Notes under the pieces: generated by a model
Database searches by the model: none
The model's input: the letters and a program-made list of their open reading frames with translations, nothing else
What the model was told of the DNA's origin: nothing
NCBI GenBank assembly: GCA_017508385.1
Contig: JAFVZB010000072.1
Location: 16,053-80,052 of the forward strand
Direction: 5' to 3'
Source: Lentisphaeria bacterium
Lineage (GTDB): Bacteria; Verrucomicrobiota; Lentisphaeria; Victivallales; Victivallaceae
Length of the DNA: 64,000 bases
Shown here: in pieces, positions 24,177 through 32,155 of the stretch
Position numbering within the stretch: the first letter of the stretch is position 1
Layout of the letters: every line of letters starts with the position of its first letter
Position numbers and translations under genes: made by a program

Positions 24177-26150
24177 TTATTGCTGATTGGCGGAAATTTT
24201 TGCCAGAAGCTCCTCAACTTCGCTGACGGCATCTGAGAACTCATCGGCGTTCAGATAGATGGTCATAAACTCCTGACGCAGATGTCGGATGTCGGAAATA
24301 CGGGCTTTGCGGCTTCTTTCAACTTCGGTGCGGGCGAAGTTGCCGAGGATGGCGGCTTCGAGCTCCTGCGCGAGAGTAAGCGGCTGTTCGTTGTCATTTC
24401 CGGCAAGTTCACGCAGTTCAGAGAGTATCTTTTCTGTTGTTTTGCGTGATGCCTGAATGATTTTATCCAGCTTTGCTGCGGCATTGGCTTCGGTCGAGTT
24501 GAGCAGCTCAAAGACAGTCGCAAGACGGCTGAACTTCACTATTCCCTCAGGCTTTTCGGCAGGATTGTTGCCGAGAGCCAGCACGATGCGCTTGAATTCG
24601 GCAAATTTATCGTTATCGGCTTTGCTCATAGCCTCTTTTTCGGCACGCTCAAATTTGGAAATCGCCTCGTGCTCTTTTCTGGCGTTGTTGCGGACTTTGA
24701 GCTGAGCAAGTTCAGTCATGATATCCTCAGCTCTGGTTCTTCCGGGAAGGGGGTCGGCGGCGAGGGTCTCAAGCTCTTTCACCAGTTCGGAACTGCGGTT
24801 TTCCTTGCGGGAAATGCTCTCTCTCAGGGCTGAGAAGAAGGCATCCATGGCGGAGTCGAACTGTTTTCTCAAATCGAGTTCAAACTTACCTGCATTGGCA
24901 GTTGCTTTGAATTCCTCACGCAGTTTCTTTGCTCCGTTGCGGTCGGCAGGGTCGAGCTCTGCAACTTTGGCAATGAGAGCAAGTTTAGCCTCTTTTGCGG
25001 CATCGATTTTGCTGTTGCGCTCCTTGAAGAAGGCGTCACGGGCGGTGAAGAACTTGTCTGCGGCGGCACGGAAACGGGTGAAGAGCTCCTTTTCTGTGCT
25101 TCCGGTGTGCGGTAGCTGTTTCCAATCGGCCTGCATGGCTTTGAACTGTTCAGAAGTGCTTTTCCAGCTGGTCGAGTCGGCGAGAGCCTCAGCAGTGGCG
25201 CACATGAGCATCTTCTGCTCGACGGCGACTTTTTTTGCCTGCCTGAGCTGAGTGTAGTAGTCGTCGATGCGCTTTTGAAGCGGACGGGTGAGTTCGAGGA
25301 AACGGTTGTTGACCTCATCTTTCTTCTCATTGGGAACTACTCCGCACTCTTTCCACTTGAGTCTGAGTTCCTGCAGTTTTGCGGCGGCGGTGTTCAGCTC
25401 TTGGTCAGGAATAGCGGCGAGCTCTTCGATTTTTTTGAGCAGATCGAGTTTTCTGGTGTAACTTTCCCAGCGGGCGAGGTCGAGAGTCTCGTAGTGCTGA
25501 TTGAGTTTGGTTCTGATTTTGTTGAGCGCATCGGAGTAGCGTTTTGCGTTGGCAGAGGGAACGCTTCCGATTGAGTCGTACTCTTTTTTGATCTCCTCTT
25601 TGGCAGCTTTGATGGCGGCGAAATCCTCAAGAGCGTCGAGAGCCTCGAGTTTTGCGGTCAATTCGTCGCATTTTTTGATGCGCTCAAGTTCGGCGGCCTG
25701 CTCGGATTTGATTTTTTCGAGCAGCGGAGCAAGTTTGTTCAAACGCTCCTGCACATCACTGTTTTCGGCGGCTCCGTCAAACTGGGAGAGCTTTTTCTCG
25801 ATGCTTTCGACCTCTTTGGCGGTGGCGAGCTCTCCTGCGGCGATGACGGAATCGGCTGCCGAGATGATTTTCTGCAGTTCACAGCTGCGCTCTTCGATTT
25901 CCTTTCTGAAGAGCTGTACTTTCTTTGAAGCATCGGCATAGCGTTTGTTGATGACCTCAGCGAACTCCTCCGGAAGTTCGGGCAGGGCGTTGAATTCCGC
26001 ATCGATCTGCGCAATTTTTACATCGACATCCTGAATCGGAGTATCGGGCAGCTCTTCAAGTTTTTTGCAGACGCTTTCATAGCGGTGCAGCAGCTCTTTC
26101 AACGGTTCCGACAGAGACCCGGACGACAGTGATTGCATTTCGTTACTCAT
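24177..26150 (-). CDS. DUF349-domain coiled-coil protein
   Basis: A 657-residue, strongly charged, Ala/Glu/Lys-rich protein, helical almost throughout. It has several repeats of the DUF349 type: a hydrophobic-LxxxWKxxGxVP core, then an FxxLxRPLQKRIDDYYxQLR-like helix; clear copies centre on LRLKWKECGVVPNEKK and MQADWKQLPHTGSTEKELFTRFRAA. No signal peptide or membrane segment is present. DUF349 proteins are widespread and poorly understood, so no function is assigned. It is the first gene of the unit leading to argC, holA, the MurC-like ligase, the HAD enzyme and the lipoprotein, and it is divergent from htpG. Confidence 0.75.
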   Translation of the reverse strand: MSNEMQSLSSGSLSEPLKELLHRYESVCKKLEELPDTPIQDVDVKIAQIDAEFNALPELPEEFAEVINKRYADASKKVQLFRKEIEERSCELQKIISAADSVIAAGELATAKEVESIEKKLSQFDGAAENSDVQERLNKLAPLLEKIKSEQAAELERIKKCDELTAKLEALDALEDFAAIKAAKEEIKKEYDSIGSVPSANAKRYSDALNKIRTKLNQHYETLDLARWESYTRKLDLLKKIEELAAIPDQELNTAAAKLQELRLKWKECGVVPNEKKDEVNNRFLELTRPLQKRIDDYYTQLRQAKKVAVEQKMLMCATAEALADSTSWKSTSEQFKAMQADWKQLPHTGSTEKELFTRFRAAADKFFTARDAFFKERNSKIDAAKEAKLALIAKVAELDPADRNGAKKLREEFKATANAGKFELDLRKQFDSAMDAFFSALRESISRKENRSSELVKELETLAADPLPGRTRAEDIMTELAQLKVRNNARKEHEAISKFERAEKEAMSKADNDKFAEFKRIVLALGNNPAEKPEGIVKFSRLATVFELLNSTEANAAAKLDKIIQASRKTTEKILSELRELAGNDNEQPLTLAQELEAAILGNFARTEVERSRKARISDIRHLRQEFMTIYLNADEFSDAVSEVEELLAKISANQQ

Positions 26151-26207
26151 ATTTTTTCCTGTATTTTTGGACAGTGTTATTTTTCAAATCAACTTACCAG
26201 TTTTATA

Positions 26208-26235
26208 ATAATAGCCCGATTTCTGTTTTTTGCAA
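26208..26235 (-). promoter_or_regulatory. Probable promoter of the DUF349-argC-holA unit
   Basis: On the minus strand TTGCAA (26230-26235) and TATTAT (26208-26213) are spaced 16 bp, leaving roughly 50 nt of leader before the ATG at 26150. Confidence 0.5.
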
Positions 26236-26255
26236 CACTCTATTGCGTTTAAGAC

Positions 26256-26283
26256 TTGATTTTTTCGTAAAAAAAACTATATT
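26256..26283 (+). promoter_or_regulatory. Promoter of htpG
   Basis: TTGATT (26256-26261) and TATATT (26278-26283) are 16 bp apart, 44 nt before the htpG ATG. I saw no CIRCE-type inverted repeat or heat-shock sigma consensus in this region. Confidence 0.6.
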
Positions 26284-26326
26284 CAACACTTGTCAAAAGG
26301 TTTTTCAACACAAAAGGAGTTTTTTT

Positions 26327-28207
26327 ATGGCAAAGACCCAGAAATTCAAAACCGAAGTAAATCAGCTTATGGAGCTGATGATCCACTCACTTTATTCCAA
26401 CCGCGACATCTTCTTGCGCGAGCTGGTCGCCAACGCCGCAGACGCCATCGATAAGGCGCATTTTGCCGGCTTGACCAACCCGGAACTGATTCAGGATTGG
26501 AGTATCCGTATCGACATCGACAGCGAGAACAAAACCGTCACCGTCACCGATAACGGAATCGGTATGAACGAAGCCGAAGTCATCGAAAACATCGGAACTA
26601 TCGCCCGCAGCGGAACCAAAGCCTTCATGCAGATGCTCAGCGAGCAGAAAGAGAAACTTGCCGAGACTCCCGAACTCATCGGTCAGTTCGGTGTCGGATT
26701 TTATTCCGCCTTCATGGTGGCGGATAAAGTTGAGCTGCGCACCAAAAAAGCAGGCTCCGACGACCCCGCCGTGCTCTGGAAAAGCAGCGGCACCGGCAGT
26801 TACACTCTCGATGACTGCGACAAGACCACTCCCGGAACCGAGATCAAACTCTTCATCAAAGATGATGCCGCCGTCTATCTTGACCGCTGGAAACTTGAAA
26901 ACATCATCCACCGTTACAGCGATTATATCGCTTACCCCATCATCCTGCCGGTAAAGAAGGTCAACGAGGATAAGAGCGAGAGCATCGAGGATAAAGTGGT
27001 AAACACCTCCAAAGCCATCTGGCTGAGAAAACCCTCTGAGATCACCGAGGATGAGTACAAGAGCTTTTACAGCCACCTTTCCAATTTCGGAGGCACCGAT
27101 TATCTCAAAGCCATCCACGTTTCAGCCGAGGGTGTCAGCGAGTTCAAGGCTCTGCTGTTCCTGCCCAAAACCGCTCCTTTCAATCTGCTGATGCCCGATA
27201 TCCAGAAGAAAGGACTCCAGCTTTACGTCAAGCGTGTGTTCATCACCGACGAGTGCAAAGAGCTGATTCCCGACTACCTGCGCTTCGTCTGCGGAGTGGT
27301 CGATTCCAGTGACCTGCCGCTCAACGTTTCGAGAGAGATTTTGCAGGAAAATCCCCATCTGGCAAAAATCGAAAAGACCGTCGTCACCAAAGTTCTCGGA
27401 GAACTCAAAAAACTGCTCGAAAATGACCGCGAAAGCTATGAGAAGTTCTTTTCCGAGTTCGGACGTATGCTCAAAGAGGGACTCCATACCGATTTCGCCA
27501 ACGCCGAGAAACTCAAAGACCTGGTCATGTACGAGAGCCTCAACAGCGAGCGCGGCAAACGCATAACTCTTGCCGAGTACGTCAACGCCATGCCCGAGAG
27601 CCAGCAGGATATCTATTACATCACCGGTGAAAAAACCGATGCCGTCGCCTCCAACCCTGCATTGGAGTATTTCCGCAAGCAGGGATACGATGTTCTCTTT
27701 ATGACCGACCCCATCGACGAGTGGGTGATGCAGTCGATGTTCCAGTATCAGCAGAAGCACTTCAAATCGGTCACCAAGGGCGATATGGAGTTTGACGGCG
27801 AGAAAGAGAAGATCGAAGAGGCACAGAAGAAGTACGCCCAACTTGTCGATTACCTCAAGAGCGAGCTCGGAAACGAAGTGAGCGAAGTGCGCTTTTCCGC
27901 CCGTCTCACCGACAGTCCCTGCTGCCTCATCGTTGACGGAGCGGCACTCAGTCCGCACATGGAGCGTCTCTTCAAAGCGATGCATCAGGATATTCCTGAA
28001 TCCAAGCGCATCCTCGAGCTCAACGCCGACCACGCTCTCATCGAAGCACTCAACGCCATGGTGGGTAAAGAGGAAAAGAAAGAGGAGCTTTCACAGTTCG
28101 TCCGCATCCTCTGGGAGCAGGCGCTCATCGCCGAGGGAAGTCCGCTCAAAGACCCGGCTGCATTTGCCAAAGCGGTCACCGCTCTTCTGCTGAAATCAGC
28201 GAAGTAA
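26327..28207 (+). CDS. htpG: Molecular chaperone HtpG (Hsp90)
   Basis: ATP-dependent cytoplasmic chaperone that remodels client proteins. The 626-residue protein has the GHKL ATPase motifs in order: ELVANAADAIDK (the common form has NASDA), VTDNGIGMNEAE, IARSGTKAF, and GQFGVGFYSAFMVAD. The middle domain includes KAIWLRKPSEIT and VDSSDLPLNVSREILQ, and a short C-terminal dimerisation domain follows. The start at ATG 26327 has an AAAGGAG site 6-7 bases upstream; the frame is open further 5' but covers the promoter. It is a single-gene unit ended by the terminator at 28229-28264. Confidence 0.96.
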   Translation: MAKTQKFKTEVNQLMELMIHSLYSNRDIFLRELVANAADAIDKAHFAGLTNPELIQDWSIRIDIDSENKTVTVTDNGIGMNEAEVIENIGTIARSGTKAFMQMLSEQKEKLAETPELIGQFGVGFYSAFMVADKVELRTKKAGSDDPAVLWKSSGTGSYTLDDCDKTTPGTEIKLFIKDDAAVYLDRWKLENIIHRYSDYIAYPIILPVKKVNEDKSESIEDKVVNTSKAIWLRKPSEITEDEYKSFYSHLSNFGGTDYLKAIHVSAEGVSEFKALLFLPKTAPFNLLMPDIQKKGLQLYVKRVFITDECKELIPDYLRFVCGVVDSSDLPLNVSREILQENPHLAKIEKTVVTKVLGELKKLLENDRESYEKFFSEFGRMLKEGLHTDFANAEKLKDLVMYESLNSERGKRITLAEYVNAMPESQQDIYYITGEKTDAVASNPALEYFRKQGYDVLFMTDPIDEWVMQSMFQYQQKHFKSVTKGDMEFDGEKEKIEEAQKKYAQLVDYLKSELGNEVSEVRFSARLTDSPCCLIVDGAALSPHMERLFKAMHQDIPESKRILELNADHALIEALNAMVGKEEKKEELSQFVRILWEQALIAEGSPLKDPAAFAKAVTALLLKSAK

Positions 28208-28228
28208 CTCCTTTCCCAAACGCACATC

Positions 28229-28264
28229 TTCCGGAACTTCACTGCAGGTTCCGGAATTTTTTTT
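28229..28264 (+). terminator. Intrinsic terminator after htpG
   Basis: A perfect 9-bp stem (TTCCGGAAC 28229-28237 with GTTCCGGAA 28248-28256) is followed by eight T residues. Confidence 0.9.
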
Positions 28265-28347
28265 GCCTGAAAAGCCATTTTAACAAAAATAAAACAATTC
28301 GTTTTTGCGTTATATTGGCAAACGAACAAAAATGAAAGGTTTGAAAA

Positions 28348-28476
28348 ATGTATATTGACGGCGGTACAGGCAGTATGTTGTTTCAGGCGGTTGCAGTAGG
28401 ATTTTTTTCGTGTCTGGTATTTTCGAGACAGATAATTTCCAAGCTCAAGCAACTCTTTTTAAGAGATGACAAATGA
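28348..28476 (+). CDS. Small membrane protein with YIDxGTGS motif
   Basis: A 42-residue ORF beginning MYIDGGTGSMLFQAVAVGFF, followed by one hydrophobic helix (about residues 10-26) and a basic tail. Its stop overlaps the start of the next gene (AAATGA), which implies translational coupling and supports it being real despite its size. The N-terminus resembles the YIDPGTGS...Q motif that I recall from short conserved membrane proteins next to glycan and methyltransferase genes; here the Pro is Gly. No function is known to me. A possible -10 (TATATT, 28311-28316) lies about 30 nt upstream, so it is probably the first gene of the cluster 28348-32155. Confidence 0.7.
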   Translation: MYIDGGTGSMLFQAVAVGFFSCLVFSRQIISKLKQLFLRDDK

Positions 28477-29837
28477 CTCCGGCAGCACAGGCTGAACGCC
28501 TGCCGTCAAGTTTCCGTGACCCGTCGGGATTTGTGTATCGCAAGGACGGAAAAGTGTTCCGCTGCATCGGTAAAAATGCGGTGGCTGATTTTGATAAGTT
28601 CATCTCGAGCGGACTTGCCGGTGTACTGGTGGAAAGAGAGCTGCTTTTACCTTTTGAAATCATTGCAAAAAACAATGACTCCATCACTCTTGAACCGGAA
28701 CAGATACCGTTCATAACCTGGTGTTACGAATGGAGTTACAATCAGTTTCTCGATGCGGCGCAAGTTACGGCTGAAATCTGCCGCACAGCACTGGGATACG
28801 GTTTTATCCTCAAGGATGCCAGCGCATTCAATCTGGCGTATCACAAAGGAAAAATGTATTTCATAGATCACACAAGTTTTGTTCCGTGTGATTTGAAAAC
28901 CCCATGGATGGCATATAAACAATTTTGTATGCAATTTTTTGCCCCGCTTATGCTTATGAAATATGTATCTCCTGAAACTCTTGCTCTTTTGAAGAGCGAT
29001 GTGGATGGTATAAAACTTGATGTCGCATCAAAGATGCTGCCGTGGAAAAGTTACTTTTTTCTTCCTGCACTGACCCATATCCATCTGCACTCTCTTGCTG
29101 ATAAAAAGTATTCAGGAATGAGCTCGGGAAACCGTTCGGTGCGGATGAAAGCCGACGGACTGCATGACCTTTTTGAAACGATTCTGCACGATTTGCAAAG
29201 TTTGAGAACCAATACCAATAAGACGCTCTGGCAGGATTATTACCTCTGTGACCACTATTCAAAAGCAAGTTTTGAGCACAAAAAAGCGTTGGCTGAAGAG
29301 TTCTGTTCCCAAAGAAAGCCGGGTGTGCTTCTCGATGCCGGAGCAAATTGCGGACTCTTTTCTCAGATAGCCTCACGCCACTCATCCATGGTCATCGCTG
29401 CTGATTTTGATGCCAATGCTGTCGATGCACTCTACCTCAAATGCCGGAATACAGACAGTAATATCGTTCCGGTGAAACTTGATATATTCAATCCTACTCC
29501 CGGAGCGGGAGCGTTCAACGAGGAGCGCAGCAGTTTTTTTGACCGCTGTCAACCTGACTGCATCATGGGACTTGCTCTGATGCACCATTTGCGGGTGACC
29601 GGAAACTGGAATCTTGAAAAAATCGTAAAATTTTTTGCCATAGCGAAAAAATCTGCATTGGTTGAGTTTGTGCCGCACGACGACCCGATGATGCAGCAGC
29701 TGGTTCGGGGCAGGGGGAGTATTTACGCCGATTGGAAGCTCGAAAATGTCGTGACGGCATTCAAAAAGAGTTTTCCAAGAGTACGTATCCGTGAAATAAA
29801 CAACAGTTCCCGTGTACTTATCGAACTTGACAAATGA
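28473..29837 (+). CDS. Kinase-like / SAM-dependent methyltransferase two-domain protein
   Basis: A 454-residue protein with two recognisable parts. Residues about 80-140 resemble the catalytic core of aminoglycoside-phosphotransferase-type kinases: ILKDASAFN gives Asp115 and Asn120 in D-x4-N spacing, and MYFIDHTSF gives the following Asp132. From about residue 280 a class I methyltransferase begins, with motif I LLDAGANCGLFS and an acidic end of beta-2 (AADFD). Similar proteins have been named nodulation protein NoeA-like, but the biochemical role is not known to me. It is coupled to the small membrane protein upstream and lies 7 bp before the sulfatase-superfamily gene. A modification of an envelope glycan or lipid-linked intermediate is a reasonable inference. 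Confidence 0.7.
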   Translation: MTPAAQAERLPSSFRDPSGFVYRKDGKVFRCIGKNAVADFDKFISSGLAGVLVERELLLPFEIIAKNNDSITLEPEQIPFITWCYEWSYNQFLDAAQVTAEICRTALGYGFILKDASAFNLAYHKGKMYFIDHTSFVPCDLKTPWMAYKQFCMQFFAPLMLMKYVSPETLALLKSDVDGIKLDVASKMLPWKSYFFLPALTHIHLHSLADKKYSGMSSGNRSVRMKADGLHDLFETILHDLQSLRTNTNKTLWQDYYLCDHYSKASFEHKKALAEEFCSQRKPGVLLDAGANCGLFSQIASRHSSMVIAADFDANAVDALYLKCRNTDSNIVPVKLDIFNPTPGAGAFNEERSSFFDRCQPDCIMGLALMHHLRVTGNWNLEKIVKFFAIAKKSALVEFVPHDDPMMQQLVRGRGSIYADWKLENVVTAFKKSFPRVRIREINNSSRVLIELDK

Positions 29838-29844
29838 GGTTTTT

Positions 29845-30891
29845 ATGAAATTGGCATTTCTTCCGGAGAAAGCGGATATTTTTCTGCTTTCCCTGACTGT
29901 CGGAGCGGTTTTTGCTGCTCCTGTGATGAATATTTATCTGACAAATAAAAGTGCGTTTATCTTGAGCACTCCTGCGGCGGCGGCAATCTGTTTCGCCATC
30001 ATGGCAGTGATATCTGCCGCTGTTGCCGGACTCCTTCTGGTTTTGCGCCCATACAAATCAGGCGTGGCGGCTTTGGTATTGGCTTTTTCAGTGAGCATGC
30101 TTCTGCAATTTCATTTTGCCGAAAACTATTTCCGGGATTACACCGACCCTGCAATCGGTGTATCTGACAGAATAATAATGTTTTCCGCCCACTTTTTTCT
30201 TCTTGCCGTTCCCTTTTTTGCGGCTTGGAAACTGCGGAAAATCGTGTCTGCCAACATCTGCCGTATATCATCGGTGCTGCTGTTTGCCCAGCTCGCTTAC
30301 GCAGTGCTTCCGCTCTTTGACCGGAGTGCCCGGCAGGAGCAGTACGACTATCAGGAGTACTGTTTCAGTGAGCAGGATAAATTTACCTTCGGCAGTAAAA
30401 AGAATGTCATCCTGCTGGTAGTTGACTCCATGGGTGTGGATATCGCCCGTGAGCTTCTGGAAAAATATCCTGAAGTCGCATCGGCACTTGCAGATTTCAC
30501 CATGTACGACAATTACACCAGCGATCTTCCCCGCACGATGTACGCCGTTCCTGCGATGCTGAGCGGAATACCTTACGACTCAGATGAAAACGATGATGAC
30601 GGCCATTCAAAATATCTGGAGCGGGTCTGCCGTGATAAAAACTCCCTCTTTTCGGGATTGAAGCGGCACGGTTTCAGAGTTGAGGGATATCCGTTTATTC
30701 TGCAAACGATAAGTTATGCTCCTGACGTGATAGACAACTCAACTGAGGTCACTCGTGAGGTGCACAAGGCGTCGTTCAGAAAACTGCTTGAGATCACATT
30801 CAGCAGGATGGTCATGGTTCCGTTGAGGAAGCTGTTTCGGACGAAAGAGACTCTTCCGTTCGTCGTGCCGTCGGAAAAACAGCACAGGTGA
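29845..30891 (+). CDS. Alkaline phosphatase/sulfatase-superfamily membrane protein, N-terminal half (frameshifted gene)
   Basis: A 348-residue frame whose product stops early. About five membrane helices fill residues 1-160. A periplasmic catalytic domain then begins with VILLVVDSMGVD (first metal-binding Asp) and SDLPRTMYAVPAMLSGIPYD (likely Thr nucleophile), as in LTA synthase, EptA-like and YejM-like proteins. The remaining metal ligands (H-x-D and D-H) are in the next frame from about 30880. If one A is removed from the A5 run at 30875-30879, the frames join as PSEN-STGEPYDRIFYRS with no stop, giving one protein to 32155. The start at 29845 follows a GAGG site. As it stands this is a pseudogene or carries a base-calling error. 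Confidence 0.75.
   Translation: MKLAFLPEKADIFLLSLTVGAVFAAPVMNIYLTNKSAFILSTPAAAAICFAIMAVISAAVAGLLLVLRPYKSGVAALVLAFSVSMLLQFHFAENYFRDYTDPAIGVSDRIIMFSAHFFLLAVPFFAAWKLRKIVSANICRISSVLLFAQLAYAVLPLFDRSARQEQYDYQEYCFSEQDKFTFGSKKNVILLVVDSMGVDIARELLEKYPEVASALADFTMYDNYTSDLPRTMYAVPAMLSGIPYDSDENDDDGHSKYLERVCRDKNSLFSGLKRHGFRVEGYPFILQTISYAPDVIDNSTEVTREVHKASFRKLLEITFSRMVMVPLRKLFRTKETLPFVVPSEKQHR
30875..30879 (+). other. Probable single-base insertion (A5 run) splitting the sulfatase-superfamily gene
   Basis: Frame 1 meets TGA at 30889-30891, while frame 2 is open through this point and continues as a natural-looking protein to 32155. Dropping one A restores a single 770-residue reading frame. The run is only five bases long, short for programmed transcriptional slippage, so mutation or base-calling error is more likely. 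Confidence 0.65.
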
Positions 30892-30922
30892 GCCGTACGA
30901 CAGGATATTTTACCGTTCACTG

Positions 30923-32155
30923 GTGAAAGAGTTTAAGGTCGGAGAGCAAGAAAATGTATTCAAATATCTCCATCTGCACGGAGCCCACGACCCGATTTCC
31001 ACCGATGAAAACTTGGAAATATCAGCAAAAACTCCGTTGCGTGTCGATCAATTAAGAGGAAGTTTCAAAGCGGTTTTGAAACTCATCGAGCTGCTCAAAA
31101 GCCACGATTTGTGGGAAAATACTTCTGTCATCATTACCGGAGACCACTCCGAATTATACACTCCGGGAACCGTCTGTTTTGTCAAAAATGGCAAAAGTAC
31201 CGGTCGTCCGTTGATGGTCAATCATGCTCCGGGAAAAGTGAATTACCTCACAGGAACCATACTCAAAGAGTTTGAAAAAGATATTCAGCTGCCGTCACTT
31301 GATACCGGGGCGGCAACGCCGGAGTATCAGCCGCAAAAAGGTCATGCATCGGTGGGAAAGGCAACAGCTTGGAAAAAGGTGTCATCATCAGCACCTCCGG
31401 CAAACAAAACTCTCAACACCAACTGTTACCTTGACGGAAACAAACTCTTTTTCGAGACTTATCCGGATGCTGTGGATGCACATTGCGGTTACCGCATTGT
31501 GGTAAGAAGTGAGGAAAACAATCAGGTGTGGTCAAGTGAATATATCTTTTCTGCCGATCAGGTGCGTTATGTAAAAAGTTGTGATTTTCCCTTTCCTGAC
31601 GGTAATTACCGGGTTGAGATCCACAGCCTCGGCAGGAATGAACTTCACCTTGAACCGCATTTGCAATCAGAATCACGCCGTTTGTGGGAAAACTTTCTTC
31701 ATATAAAAGATGGCAGGGCGCAGGTGATAAAGGAGCATGAAATTGCGGCAAAACGTCACCTCTCTGTCGGAAATACGATAGATTTCGGTATAAAAAGCAC
31801 CTTTCCGATGCTCAGGATTTCGGAAAAAGCCTCGTTCCGGGATGAGCATCTGCTGCTTGCCGATGGAGCTGTTCTGGAAATATCTCTCGCCGCAAATCCA
31901 CGCTCAGGAGCCCTGCGATTTACCGTCACGGGTCAATACCGCAGAGGAGGCGTGCTGACAATAAGTTACGGTAATGATATCAACACTCAGATAAAGCTGA
32001 GAGCAGGAATGGTGGAAAATGTTGATATTCCGCTGTCTGCCAATGCCGCTGCTGAAAAAATCACGCTCAAATTCAATTACGTTTCAGAAGATATTCCCAA
32101 TGCCGCCCCACTGCGCAATGCCGGAGTGAACCTGCTGCGCATAGAGCGGCTGTGA
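30923..32155 (+). CDS. Alkaline phosphatase/sulfatase-superfamily protein, C-terminal half (frameshifted gene)
   Basis: The frame supplies the rest of the split enzyme. YLHLHGAHDPI matches the H-x-G-x-H-x-P-like metal motif, and VIITGDHSELYTPG is the Asp-His pair that completes the two-metal site. From about residue 150 a C-terminal beta-rich extension of roughly 260 residues follows, not recognised, with LFFETYPDAVDAHCGYRIVV and later jelly-roll-like strands. The ATG at 30923 has no ribosome site, and meaningful sequence precedes it (GEPYDRIFYRSLVKEF), so it is not a true independent start. Its stop abuts the stop of the convergent glycosyltransferase gene at 32156. Head-group transfer or hydrolysis on an envelope polymer is inferred from the superfamily. 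Confidence 0.7.
   Translation: MKEFKVGEQENVFKYLHLHGAHDPISTDENLEISAKTPLRVDQLRGSFKAVLKLIELLKSHDLWENTSVIITGDHSELYTPGTVCFVKNGKSTGRPLMVNHAPGKVNYLTGTILKEFEKDIQLPSLDTGAATPEYQPQKGHASVGKATAWKKVSSSAPPANKTLNTNCYLDGNKLFFETYPDAVDAHCGYRIVVRSEENNQVWSSEYIFSADQVRYVKSCDFPFPDGNYRVEIHSLGRNELHLEPHLQSESRRLWENFLHIKDGRAQVIKEHEIAAKRHLSVGNTIDFGIKSTFPMLRISEKASFRDEHLLLADGAVLEISLAANPRSGALRFTVTGQYRRGGVLTISYGNDINTQIKLRAGMVENVDIPLSANAAAEKITLKFNYVSEDIPNAAPLRNAGVNLLRIERL

Noticed and set aside
26387..28033. Two long minus-strand frames (243 and 303 residues) opposite htpG
   Set aside because: They are antisense shadows of a strongly biased coding gene, without ribosome sites or recognisable domains.
30875..30891. Programmed frameshift or slippage in the sulfatase-superfamily gene
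   Set aside because: The A5 run is short and there is no stimulatory hairpin or internal Shine-Dalgarno-like site; mutation or sequence error is simpler.
30923..30925. Independent gene start for the second half of the split sulfatase-superfamily gene
   Set aside because: No ribosome site, and conserved-looking sequence continues upstream in the same frame to the A5 run.
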